Assembly (NCBI RefSeq): GCF_900250115.1
Contig: NZ_LT984803.1
Span: 1,453,583 to 1,517,582 of the forward strand
DNA length: 64,000 nucleotides
Reading direction: 5' to 3'
Source: Cupriavidus taiwanensis
GTDB lineage: Bacteria; Pseudomonadota; Gammaproteobacteria; Burkholderiales; Burkholderiaceae
Numbering within the stretch: position 1 is the stretch's first letter; each line of letters begins with the position of its first letter. Positions 35,782 through 43,716 of this stretch are shown here, in pieces. The notes beneath the pieces are model-generated. The model searched no databases, had not been told where the DNA came from, and was given only the letters and a program-made list of their open reading frames with translations. Both the position numbers and the translations under genes were made by a program.

Positions 35782-37026
35782 ATGGAACACCTGAATCAGG
35801 TACTCCTCAATGACGATATCCGCGTCGGCGCGGACCTCGATGGCTGGCTTGCGCGGGGCGGCGGAGAGGGGCTGGCCAGGGCGCTGCGCGATCCGGCCAC
35901 GATCATTGCGGAAATCGAACAGGCGGACCTGCGCGGGATGGGCGGCGCCGGCTTCGCGACGCATCGCAAGTGGGCGCCGGTGGCCGCGGCCGCGGATGGC
36001 GACAAATACATCATCTGCAATGGCAATGAAGACGAGCCGGGAACCTTCAAGGACCGGTTCTTGCTGGAACATACGCCGCACCAGGTCATAGAGGGCGCCC
36101 TGATCGCCGCGGCCGCCACCCGTGCCAACCACGTCGTGCTGTACGTCAATCCGCACCAGCCGCAGGCCCTCGACATGACGCGGCAGGCGGTGCAGCAGTG
36201 GCAGGCGCATGCGCAGTTCGCCGAACTGGCGCAACGGGTCGGCGGGCCGGTATCGCTCAGCGTCGTGCCGAGTTCGGGCTTGTACATCGGCGGCGAGGAG
36301 ACCGCGGTGATCGCGAGCGTGGAGGGCGGGTTCCCGTTTCCGCGCCGCAAGCCGCCTTTTCCCGCCCAACACGGAGTGCATGGCGCACCGACGGTCGTCA
36401 ACAACACCGAGACGCTGGCCCACGTGCCCGGCATCCTGCGCCACGGCGCGCAGTGGTATCGCAGCCTCGGCATCGGCAATGCCGCGGGCACCAAGCTGTA
36501 TTCGCTGTCGGGCGACGTGCTGCGGCCCGGGCTGTACGAGCTGCCGATGGGCACGAGCCTGGAGACCCTGGTGTTCGGGCATGGCGGCGGCATGCTCCAG
36601 GGCAAGGAGTTCAAGGCGGTCTTTACGGGCGGGCCTTCCAATACCCTGCTGACCAAGCGCGACCTCGACGTGGCACTGGACTTCGATTCCGTGCGGCAAC
36701 GTCGTTCGCGGCTGGGGACCGGCGCGATGATCGTGGTGTCGGAAGGGACCAGCATCGTCCGCAAGGTGGCCGAGTATGTGAGCTTCTTCGCGCAGGGTTC
36801 GTGCGGCCAGTGCCCGCCATGCAAGGGCGGGACCTTCCAGCTGATGCGGCTGCTCAATCGGATCGATACCGGCCGCGGGGTGCGCGCGGACGTGGAAGCG
36901 TTGGAAAACCTGTGCCGCATCCTTCCGGGCAGCGGGCGCTGTGGCCTGATCGATGGCGCCGTGACGGTGGTGAACAGCTCCCTGGATCAGTTCCGGGAAG
37001 AATACGAGGCGCTTCTGATGGCATAG
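35782..37026 (+). CDS. NuoF-like NADH-binding flavoprotein
   Basis: A 414-aa homologue of the 51-kDa NADH dehydrogenase subunit. In order: GMGGAGFATHRKW (NADH loop), NGNEDEPGTFKDR (FMN site), YIGGEETAVIASVEG, TGGPSN, then SCGQCPPCKGGT and GRCGLIDGA, which supply the four Cys of the N3-type 4Fe-4S cluster. NuoE and NuoG partners are absent; instead it is the third gene of a set with a fumarate-reductase-like flavoprotein and Fe-S protein, 19 bases after the flavoprotein stop. Together they could form a soluble NAD(H)-linked fumarate reductase. A ribosome binding site (GGAG) lies upstream of the chosen ATG. Confidence 0.88.
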   Translation: MEHLNQVLLNDDIRVGADLDGWLARGGGEGLARALRDPATIIAEIEQADLRGMGGAGFATHRKWAPVAAAADGDKYIICNGNEDEPGTFKDRFLLEHTPHQVIEGALIAAAATRANHVVLYVNPHQPQALDMTRQAVQQWQAHAQFAELAQRVGGPVSLSVVPSSGLYIGGEETAVIASVEGGFPFPRRKPPFPAQHGVHGAPTVVNNTETLAHVPGILRHGAQWYRSLGIGNAAGTKLYSLSGDVLRPGLYELPMGTSLETLVFGHGGGMLQGKEFKAVFTGGPSNTLLTKRDLDVALDFDSVRQRRSRLGTGAMIVVSEGTSIVRKVAEYVSFFAQGSCGQCPPCKGGTFQLMRLLNRIDTGRGVRADVEALENLCRILPGSGRCGLIDGAVTVVNSSLDQFREEYEALLMA

Positions 37027-37258
37027 TCCCAGCAAGCGCGGCTGCCCGGCAGGACATCCGGCGCGGTCATGGAGTCAACCATGCATTGCATTGCAGCTTG
37101 CGTGCTGTCCTTGTCGGTGCCACTGGTTTCCGCATGCGGAAAGACCGAGCAGCTGCATACTGCTGAGAGCAGACGATGGCAACAGCCATGTTGCCCAATG
37201 CCAGGCCCTTTTCTGACTTGCGAAGAGGGACAGCCGGAATTCAATGGAGGGCATCACC

Positions 37259-37591
37259 ATGCAGCACACCCGTATTGGCCTCGCAATAGCTCCCTTGCTC
37301 GCGCTGGCGGCATGCACCTACTATGGTTACCCCGCGCCGGGAGCACCGGCCAGCTACGAGCGCTCGTTCTACGCCGCGGCAGATGCGATGCGGGACCAGG
37401 GAGTGGTGATCACTGCCCAAGAGGCGAACACCGGCACTGTCGCAGGCACGGCAGGCAGTGATATCGTTACGGCCACCGTTCGCCAGCAGGGCGACGGCAG
37501 CGTACGGGTCGAATTCAACGCGGCCAATCCTCGCGACACCGGTTTGCTTGACCGCATTTCACGCAGCTATGACCGTCGCATGGGGCGCTGA
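37259..37591 (+). CDS. Small lipoprotein, function unknown
   Basis: A 110-aa protein. A short signal peptide with lipobox LAAC (Cys17) is followed by a Tyr/Pro/Gly stretch and a compact domain: YERSFYAAADAMRDQGVVIT, GTVAGTAGSDIVTATVRQ, VRVEFNAANPRDTGLLDRIS. The domain resembles small outer-membrane lipoproteins of unknown function. GGAGGG lies before the ATG. It does not look functionally linked to the reductase cluster upstream. Confidence 0.72.
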   Translation: MQHTRIGLAIAPLLALAACTYYGYPAPGAPASYERSFYAAADAMRDQGVVITAQEANTGTVAGTAGSDIVTATVRQQGDGSVRVEFNAANPRDTGLLDRISRSYDRRMGR

Positions 37592-37625
37592 CACGGGCCG
37601 CAGCCGCCTTGGCCAGCATGACGGG

Positions 37626-38699
37626 CTAGCGCGGCAGGAAGAAAAAAGTAAGGGCGAGGGCGATGTAGACGACCAGGAGTTGTGCGCCCTTGAACCAGTC
37701 GGCGTGGCCGTCGCTCGCCATTTGTGCCGTGACCACGACGGAGAGAATCACAATCAGAACGAGAGCTGGACGGAAGGACAGATCCATCGGGGCTGGCCCC
37801 AGAAAGTGGCTTGCCAGCACCAGCACTGGCGCGACAAATAACGCCACCTGCACACTTGAACCCACCGCAATGGAAAACGACAGGTCCATCCGGTTCCTGA
37901 GGGCTGCGGTAATGGCCGACGCATGCTCGGCGGCGTTGCCGAGTATCGCGACCACGAATGCGCCGACGAAAATGTCGCTCAATGCGTAATCGCGCATAAG
38001 CGGGGCAAGCGAGCCCACCATGATCTCGCTCACCCAGGCTGTGCCTACGGTGGCTGTCGCCAATAAAGCCAGCGCCCGCCCTGAGGAAGAGGGGTTGGCC
38101 TTCATCTCCTCGCCGTCGGTGCCAACGCTCTGAGCCTCGTAGGCGCTTCGGAACAGCCCAGGGTGCGTGACCAGCGAGAACAGCAGATACAGCGCATAGA
38201 CGACAAGAAGTGCGAACGAAATCCAGACGCTGAGTTGGTGCAGCGCTGCGGTCTTTCCCTCTACCGCTTCGAAGGTGGCAGGAAGAATCAGGGCAACGGC
38301 AGACAATATCAGCATGGTTGCCTGAGAACGTGCGCCGCGCGGGTTAAACCGTTGCTCGGGATACCGAATGCCCCCGACAAGCATCGCGGCTCCAAACACC
38401 AGCAGCAGGTTCCCGACAATGGAACCGACGATGGAGGCTTCCACCACTTCGTGGAGCCCGGCGCGCAAAGCGGCCAGTGCGATGATAAGTTCCGCCGCGT
38501 TGCCGAAGGTTGCATTGAGCAATCCCCCGACCGCCTCTCCCATACGTTCCGCCAACTGCTCGGTGGCATGGCTCATGCATCCCGCAAGCGGCAGGATCGC
38601 CAGGGAGGATGCAATAAAGATGAGCAGATGTTGATCAGCAGCCAGGAGTTCCAATGCAATCGCGATCGGGACAAAAATGAGAAGCAAATTCATCCACAT
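37626..38699 (-). CDS. Ca2+/H+ antiporter of the CaCA superfamily
   Basis: A 357-aa inner-membrane protein with two homologous halves. The alpha-repeats are visible: LLNATFGNAAELIIALAALR near residue 60-80 and VVAILGNAAEHASAITAALR near 250. These GNAAE motifs carry the acidic residues that bind Ca2+ in CAX/ChaA exchangers. An acidic loop with SVGTDGEEMKA separates the halves. AAGGAGG lies six bases before the ATG. A roughly 230-base leader with two strong hairpins precedes it. It exports Ca2+ or related cations using the proton gradient. Confidence 0.9.
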   Translation of the reverse strand: MWMNLLLIFVPIAIALELLAADQHLLIFIASSLAILPLAGCMSHATEQLAERMGEAVGGLLNATFGNAAELIIALAALRAGLHEVVEASIVGSIVGNLLLVFGAAMLVGGIRYPEQRFNPRGARSQATMLILSAVALILPATFEAVEGKTAALHQLSVWISFALLVVYALYLLFSLVTHPGLFRSAYEAQSVGTDGEEMKANPSSSGRALALLATATVGTAWVSEIMVGSLAPLMRDYALSDIFVGAFVVAILGNAAEHASAITAALRNRMDLSFSIAVGSSVQVALFVAPVLVLASHFLGPAPMDLSFRPALVLIVILSVVVTAQMASDGHADWFKGAQLLVVYIALALTFFFLPR

Positions 38700-38769
38700 G
38701 GATGACCTCCTTCTTCCGGGTAGGCCAGACCGTGCTCAGAGGCTGATTCAATCACCCAAGGACCGAAGA

Positions 38770-38824
38770 GGCGCTGTCACGCGCCGTCCGTGAGGATCCG
38801 CTTGCCAGGGATGCAGCCCTGGCA
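38770..38824 (-). promoter_or_regulatory. Structured leader upstream of the Ca2+ antiporter gene
   Basis: Two perfect hairpins occur: GGCGC-N6-GCGCC (38770-38785) and TGCCAGGG-N6-CCCTGGCA (38803-38824). They lie 70-125 bases upstream of the antiporter start. No U-run follows, so they are not a simple terminator. I could not match them to a known metal riboswitch. Confidence 0.3.
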
Positions 38825-39401
38825 GGTGCCCCCGGATAATCGGTTTCCATCGCGGGAGAAGCACGCGCGCCGCGTCAGTTCAGCATAGCGCACCCCAATT
38901 CCGCTAGCAGCGGTCATTCAGCCGGTGGAAGATTCTCTTATCTCAGCGTCAGAAAAAATTCAATTCTGTTGTCGCGGAAGGCGACGGTGAGTATCAGCAA
39001 GACGGATGTTCCGCACTGGCCGCACCACACCCACCAAGTCGCTAGTACTGAAATAGTTGCCGGGTGCGGAGAGTCGTTGCCGGGTGCGGAGAGTCGGTTC
39101 GGCTTGCAGGTGAACAGGTAATAGCCCATCAGGCAAAAGGAAGGCGTCACCTCCCACTGGACCGGGACCTGTGGTACGGGCAGCAGAATGTCCTTTACTC
39201 CTGCGCCAGGCACGAACGCCTTGGTCGCATCCGCAGGCCCTTGTGTACCGGCAATATTGGCGATGAATACGCTTTCGCCCAGGGAACTACCTGGTTGCCG
39301 GGCTTGAACCTGAGCTGCGTGTTTTCCATCGGCACCGCGCCGCAGACATAGGCATCCAGCAGCTGGGCACGCGACGCCGCTGCCAAACTGGGCAACCGTT
39401 C
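38825..39401. other. Gap with possible decayed coding sequence
   Basis: A minus-strand frame around 39200-39390 reads AQLLDAYVCGAVPMENTQLR, then FKPGNQVVPWAKA, which looks protein-like but is short and changes frame. I do not recognise it. A 20-bp tandem repeat lies inside at 39056-39095. Confidence 0.3.
39056..39095. repeat. Tandem 20-bp repeat
   Basis: Two identical adjacent units beginning GTTGCCGGGTGCGGAGAGTC. They interrupt a region of decayed coding character and probably arose by slippage. Confidence 0.75.
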
Positions 39402-39869
39402 CTACCGCAACTCGCAATGCATGCACAGTGCGGGCGGAATGCCAGCAATCTTCAATGTGTGCGAGGCACGGACCGCGGCGGGAAGCGTCTCAGCCGAGAT
39501 CAGCGTGAATCCGTATCGAGAGAAATAGCTTGGCGCATGGCTGGTCGCCAGTACCGCGCGGCGCGCCCCCTGGGCGCGAGCGCGCATCAGGACAGCGGAC
39601 ACCAGATGGGTCGCCACGCCCTGTTGTCGGTACTTAGGAAGAACGGCAACCGAGCGTATCACGGCGACGTCGTCAAACCGCTCCACGCCGGCACATCCGA
39701 TAATTTCGCCGTTGAGTTCGGCGACATGGAAGGCGTCTTGATCTCCACCCAGAAGGGGATCGACCGCGCCGCCGAGATCATCCACTTGGAGGTTGCACGC
39801 CGCGACGACCGTGGCCACGGCGGGTAGATCGTTGCTTGTCGCAAGACGAATGCGCAGGTCTCTGAGCAT
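39402..39869 (-). CDS. GNAT acetyltransferase (ArsN2-like)
   Basis: A 155-aa N-acetyltransferase. RIRLATSNDLPAVATVVAAC forms the N-terminal strand-helix, GEIIGCAGVERFDDVAVIRS the central strands, and VAVLPKYRQQGVATHLVSAV the acetyl-CoA pyrophosphate loop (motif A, Q/RxxGxA). SYFSRYGF is the family's closing motif. The layout and length are like the ArsN2 acetyltransferases found in arsenic loci, but no ars genes are seen here. An upstream TTG would add 22 residues; the ATG is preferred because the domain starts there. Confidence 0.82.
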   Translation of the reverse strand: MLRDLRIRLATSNDLPAVATVVAACNLQVDDLGGAVDPLLGGDQDAFHVAELNGEIIGCAGVERFDDVAVIRSVAVLPKYRQQGVATHLVSAVLMRARAQGARRAVLATSHAPSYFSRYGFTLISAETLPAAVRASHTLKIAGIPPALCMHCELR

Positions 39870-40263
39870 GATAAAGCGATGCGCCGGGAATGCTCTTAAC
39901 CCGGCAAACAGTATGGCTGTCGTTCGAGCATTCAAAGTACCGTGTCAGACCCATGTCCGCCTAGGTTTTCGGACACGGGGAAAACCCCGGATTCCGCGAG
40001 CGGATTCAACCCGGGACTTGGCTGATCTCGCGGGCAGCGCATCCTGATTCAGCACTCTTTGGCACTACCGCAATAGCTGCCCCGCCTATAGTGAAACTCT
40101 GGTAGTGCAAGCGGCTCCACTCTGGCAAGAGGCGCAACGATGCGTCGGGGATGCGGCCCAAGACGTTGCGGTGCTGTTCGATGCGCTGGCCAGACTCGAG
40201 TCTCGATGAGAAGTTCTTTTTTCTGAATGGTGGGGTTGTACTGGTCCTCAGGGAGGTACCGTC
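39870..40263. other. Gap between divergent genes
   Basis: About 390 bases containing the start regions of the GNAT gene (minus) and the enolase-superfamily gene (plus). GGGGAAAACCCC near 39980 is a small hairpin. No gene was found. An AGGGAGG ribosome binding site lies at its right end. Confidence 0.4.
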
Positions 40264-41361
40264 ATGGAGATCGAATCGCTCACTTACCAAAGCGTCGAGA
40301 CCCGTGCGGTTCTGATTCCGTTAAGGCGATCGATCATCTCGAAGGTGGGTGCATACGACCAGTGGCCGCTGATTCTGGTCGACCTATACACCCGGGAAGG
40401 TATTGTCGGCCGCAGCTATCTTGAGCCATATCTGGTGCAGGCGGCGAAGTACATTGTGCCGGCGATCCGGGATCTCGCGGCATCGCGGGCCGGCAGCAGG
40501 ATCGCACCGCTGGATGACTTCCAGAATGCCCGACGCTCAACGCATCTGCTGGGCTACGAAGGCATCGCGATGATCGCTATCGCAGGGCTCGACATAGCCG
40601 CGTGGGACGCGCTCGGCAAGGCTGCGGGCCTGCCTCTGGCCGCGTTGCTTGGCGGGACAGTGGGCAACGTGCAGGCGTACAACAGTAACGGGCTATGGCT
40701 GAGTAACGTGGACGGTCTTGCCGAAGAGGCAAGTTCGCTCGTTGCCGAGGGAGAGTTCAACGCTCTGAAACTGCGGCTGGGCCGCGAAAAGCTGCAAGAC
40801 GACCTCGATGCCATTCGCGCCGTGCGCGAAGCGGCAGGGGACGAGATCAAGCTAATGGTGGATTTCAACCAGGGCCTGTCGTTTGATGAAGGTCTGCGCC
40901 GCTGCCATGCGCTCGACGATGAGGGGCTATATTGGTTCGAAGAGCCTCTCGCCTACAACAACACCAGCGGTCATGCGCAACTGGCCCGTGAGATCAAGAC
41001 GCCGATCCAACTGGGCGAGAACTTCTATGGTCCGCGCGAATTGTTGAAGGCAGTGCAGGCCGAGGCATGTGACTGCGTCATGCTGGACATGATGCGGATC
41101 GGCGGCGTTTCGGGGTGGCTGCGATCTGCGCCGATCGCTTCGGCAGCGGGAATCCCTGTCTCCACGCATCTGTATCCGGAAATCTGCGCACACCTGATGC
41201 GCATCACCGAGTCAGCGCACTGGCTGGAATGGCAGGACTGGGCCTATCCCGTGCTGAAGGAGCCCTTTGCACTTGCGGGTGGCCAACTGGCGGTGCCGGA
41301 CAGGCCTGGATTAGGCATCGGGTGGGACGAGAGCGCGGCAAAGCGGTTTCAGTACGACTAA
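40264..41361 (+). CDS. Enolase-superfamily enzyme, mandelate-racemase subgroup
   Basis: A 365-aa enzyme that abstracts a proton next to a carboxylate. Metal ligands align with mandelate racemase: Asp200 (VDFNQ), Glu226 (WFEEPL) and Glu252 (GENF). The His-Asp dyad is Asp275/His302 (MLDMMRIGG, VSTHLYPE), with Glu322 (HWLEWQDW). The second Lys of the racemase KxK motif is Arg (Lys169-Leu-Arg171). This argues against a true racemase using that Lys and favours a His-dependent acid-sugar dehydratase or another reaction. AGGGAGG lies before the ATG. No clear operon partner; substrate unknown. Confidence 0.86.
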   Translation: MEIESLTYQSVETRAVLIPLRRSIISKVGAYDQWPLILVDLYTREGIVGRSYLEPYLVQAAKYIVPAIRDLAASRAGSRIAPLDDFQNARRSTHLLGYEGIAMIAIAGLDIAAWDALGKAAGLPLAALLGGTVGNVQAYNSNGLWLSNVDGLAEEASSLVAEGEFNALKLRLGREKLQDDLDAIRAVREAAGDEIKLMVDFNQGLSFDEGLRRCHALDDEGLYWFEEPLAYNNTSGHAQLAREIKTPIQLGENFYGPRELLKAVQAEACDCVMLDMMRIGGVSGWLRSAPIASAAGIPVSTHLYPEICAHLMRITESAHWLEWQDWAYPVLKEPFALAGGQLAVPDRPGLGIGWDESAAKRFQYD

Positions 41362-41464
41362 CGCTGGCGGCGACGCGCACGACGAACGTTGGTGTTGGGA
41401 GTTCGAGAAGATTACCGCAGCCGATGACGCTTCTATGGCATATGAGCCACCCCGGAATGCGCCG

Positions 41465-42925
41465 CTAACTGCTGGCAACGGCGGCCGCTTCGTCCGGCTG
41501 CCAGCCGCCGCCCAGCGCCTTGAATGCCGCGACGGCCGCGCGCGCTGCCTCCGTTTGCGCCTGTGCGCGGGCGTCTGACGCGCGCAACAGACTTTCATCG
41601 GCTTGCAGCACTTCGATCAGGCTGACGACGCCCTTCTGGTAGGCGGCAAACGAAGCGTTGCGGGCGCGGCCGAGCGAGTCCACGCCTTGGGCGAGCACGG
41701 CCGCCTGCTCCTCGCGCTTGACCAGCGTGGAGAAGGCGCCTTCGACGTCTTCCGCGGCGCGCAGCACGGCGAGCCGGTAGGCGGCGAGCATTTCCGCCTC
41801 TTGCCCCCTGGCCTGGTCGATTTGCGCATTGATGCGGCCGAAATCGAACAGGCGCCAGCGCAGGCCCAGCACGCCGGCAAACTGGCTGGCACCGCTGCCG
41901 AACAGGCTTCCGGCACCCAGCGACGTGGCGCTGCCGAGCAGCCCGCCGAGCGAGAATTTCGGGTAATACTCCGCCATGGCGACGCCGATGCGCGCGCTGG
42001 CAGCCGCCAGGCGGCGCTCGGCGACGATCAGGTCGGGGCGGCGTCGCAGCAATTCGCCGGGCGATGCGGTCGGGGTGAGCTGCGGCGCGGCCGGGATCTC
42101 CCCGCCTTGCGCAAGCTCAGCGCGGTGCGTACCCGGCAGCGAGCCGAGCATCACGTCGAGCGCGTTCATGGCTGCATCGAGGGCCGCTTCAAGCTGCGGG
42201 ATGGAAGCGCGGACCTGCGCCAGCGCGCCTTCGGCTTGCCTGACCCGAAGCTCGGCCGCCAGTCCCTTGCCGTACAGCAGGTTGACGGTGGACAGCAGAT
42301 CCTGCTGCGTCTGCGCCTGGTGGCGCGCCACCTGCAGGCGCGTCTGCAAGCCACGGATGGTGATGTAGATGTCGGCAGTCTGTGCGGCCACGGCCAGCCG
42401 TGTGGCCACCGCGCCCGCCTGGGAGGCCTGGTAGTCGGCCAGCGCCGCCTCGCGGCCACGGCGCAGGCCGCCGAATACGTCCAGTTCCCAGCTTGCGCTG
42501 GCATCGACCGCGAAAGCGTTGCCGTAGCGGTCGAAGCCAGGGCTTGTATTCAACACGCGGCCCAGAGGGGTTTCGACGGACTGGTACGCGCGCGCAGCGT
42601 GGCCGGTGACATTGCCGGAAGGCAACAACGCGGCGTTGGCTGCGCCAAGGCCGGCACGGGCTTGCGTGACGCGGGCGAAGGCCTGCGCCAGGTCCAGGTT
42701 CTGTGCCAGCGTGACCTGCACCAATCGCGTCAGTTCCGGATCGCCAAAGCCGGCCCACCACGCGGAAAGATCGGCTGTGGTGTTGACGGTTCGCTGTTCG
42801 ACCGCCGTCTGTCCCAGGAATCGTTGAGGGACCGGTACTTCGGGTTTCGCATAGTCCGGGCCGACGGCACAACCGCTTGCCAGGCCGGCAAGGTAGAGGG
42901 CGGCAAAGGAACGCTTTGGCAACAT
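41465..42925 (-). CDS. RND efflux outer-membrane factor (NodT/OprM type)
   Basis: A 486-aa TolC-like lipoprotein that forms the exit duct of an RND pump. Lipobox LASGC is near residue 19. Typical segments are VGPDYAKPEVPVPQRF, WWAGFGDPELTRLV, LAQNLDLAQAFARVTQARA, RRPDLIVAERRLAAASARIG and FPKFSLGG-like PKFSLGGLLG, in the usual duplicated layout. It is divergent from the TetR regulator and completes the pump encoded at 43717-47945. A 24-bp operator-like inverted repeat lies in its promoter region. The second ATG (42925) is chosen because it directly begins the signal sequence. Confidence 0.9.
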   Translation of the reverse strand: MLPKRSFAALYLAGLASGCAVGPDYAKPEVPVPQRFLGQTAVEQRTVNTTADLSAWWAGFGDPELTRLVQVTLAQNLDLAQAFARVTQARAGLGAANAALLPSGNVTGHAARAYQSVETPLGRVLNTSPGFDRYGNAFAVDASASWELDVFGGLRRGREAALADYQASQAGAVATRLAVAAQTADIYITIRGLQTRLQVARHQAQTQQDLLSTVNLLYGKGLAAELRVRQAEGALAQVRASIPQLEAALDAAMNALDVMLGSLPGTHRAELAQGGEIPAAPQLTPTASPGELLRRRPDLIVAERRLAAASARIGVAMAEYYPKFSLGGLLGSATSLGAGSLFGSGASQFAGVLGLRWRLFDFGRINAQIDQARGQEAEMLAAYRLAVLRAAEDVEGAFSTLVKREEQAAVLAQGVDSLGRARNASFAAYQKGVVSLIEVLQADESLLRASDARAQAQTEAARAAVAAFKALGGGWQPDEAAAVASS

Positions 42926-42952
42926 GGGATCTTCCATTCAATCGGAGTTTTG

Positions 42953-42976
42953 GTGACTATAGTGCAAAACGGTCAC
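42953..42976. promoter_or_regulatory. TetR operator candidate 1, before the outer-membrane factor and tetR
   Basis: GTGAC and GTCAC arms enclose 14 bases, for a total of 24. The same arms at the same spacing, with shared internal AT and AAAA positions, occur at 43648-43671 before the pump operon. Confidence 0.6.
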
Positions 42977-43014
42977 AAGTTGTTCGATTATCCTGACTCG
43001 CGTAAGCTGTGCCC

Positions 43015-43629
43015 ATGAAAGCCACTCCTTACCCCATCTCGGCCCGTGGCCCGGCGGACCACGACGTGCGTGACCAGATCGTCACCGCTGCCACCGAGCA
43101 CTTCAGCCGCTACGGCTACGAGAAGACCGCCGTTTCCGACCTGGCCAAGGCCATTGGTTTCTCCAAGGCGTACATCTACAAGTTCTTCGAGTCCAAGCAG
43201 GCCATTGGCGAGATGATCTGCGCCAACTGCCTGCGCGAGATCGAGGCCGAGGTGGATGCCGCCATGGCCGCCGCCGACTCCCCGCCGGAGAAACTGCGGC
43301 GCATGTTCCGCGCCTTGACCGAGGCCAGCCTTCGCCTGTTTTCGCAGGACCGCAAGCTGTACGAGATCGCCGCGTCGGCGGCGACCGAGCGCTGGCAGGC
43401 GGTGATCGCCTACGAGGAACGCATCCAGAAGCTGCTGCGCGAGGTCCTGCAGCAAGGCCGGGAGAGCGGCGACTTCGAGCGCAAGACGCCGCTTGACGAA
43501 GCCACCAAGGCCATCTACCTGGTCATGCGCCCGTACATGAACCCGTTGCTGTTGCAGCACAGCTTCGATCACACGCAAAGTGCGCCCGGGCTGCTTTCCA
43601 GCCTCGTACTGCGCAGCCTTTCGCCCTGA
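43015..43629 (+). CDS. TetR-family repressor of the RND system
   Basis: A 204-aa regulator. The N-terminal helix-turn-helix (about 15-65) reads DQIVTAATEHFSRYGYEKTA, VSDLAKAIGFSKAYIYKFFE, SKQAIGEMICANC, the TetR signature. The helical C-terminal ligand domain is typical in length. It sits between the divergent outer-membrane-factor gene and the pump operon, and near-identical 24-bp inverted repeats flank it on both sides. It probably represses all three units until an efflux substrate binds. Confidence 0.9.
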   Translation: MKATPYPISARGPADHDVRDQIVTAATEHFSRYGYEKTAVSDLAKAIGFSKAYIYKFFESKQAIGEMICANCLREIEAEVDAAMAAADSPPEKLRRMFRALTEASLRLFSQDRKLYEIAASAATERWQAVIAYEERIQKLLREVLQQGRESGDFERKTPLDEATKAIYLVMRPYMNPLLLQHSFDHTQSAPGLLSSLVLRSLSP

Positions 43630-43647
43630 CGCGAAGATATTTGATTC

Positions 43648-43671
43648 GTGACCATTGACTAAAATGGTCAC
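43648..43671. promoter_or_regulatory. TetR operator candidate 2, before the pump operon
   Basis: A perfect 9-bp inverted repeat GTGACCATT / AATGGTCAC with a 6-base spacer. It matches operator candidate 1 in arm sequence and total length. It lies 46 bp before the membrane fusion protein start. Confidence 0.65.
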
Positions 43672-43716
43672 AAGAATAAGAATGAAGGCCCAGATCCTTT
43701 CATCGATGGGGCCTTC

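Noticed and set aside
37081..37461. Frame with a lipoprotein-like start (LVSAC) before the small lipoprotein
   Set aside because: After about 40 codons it becomes low-quality sequence and overlaps the well-supported lipoprotein gene in another frame. At best it is a remnant.
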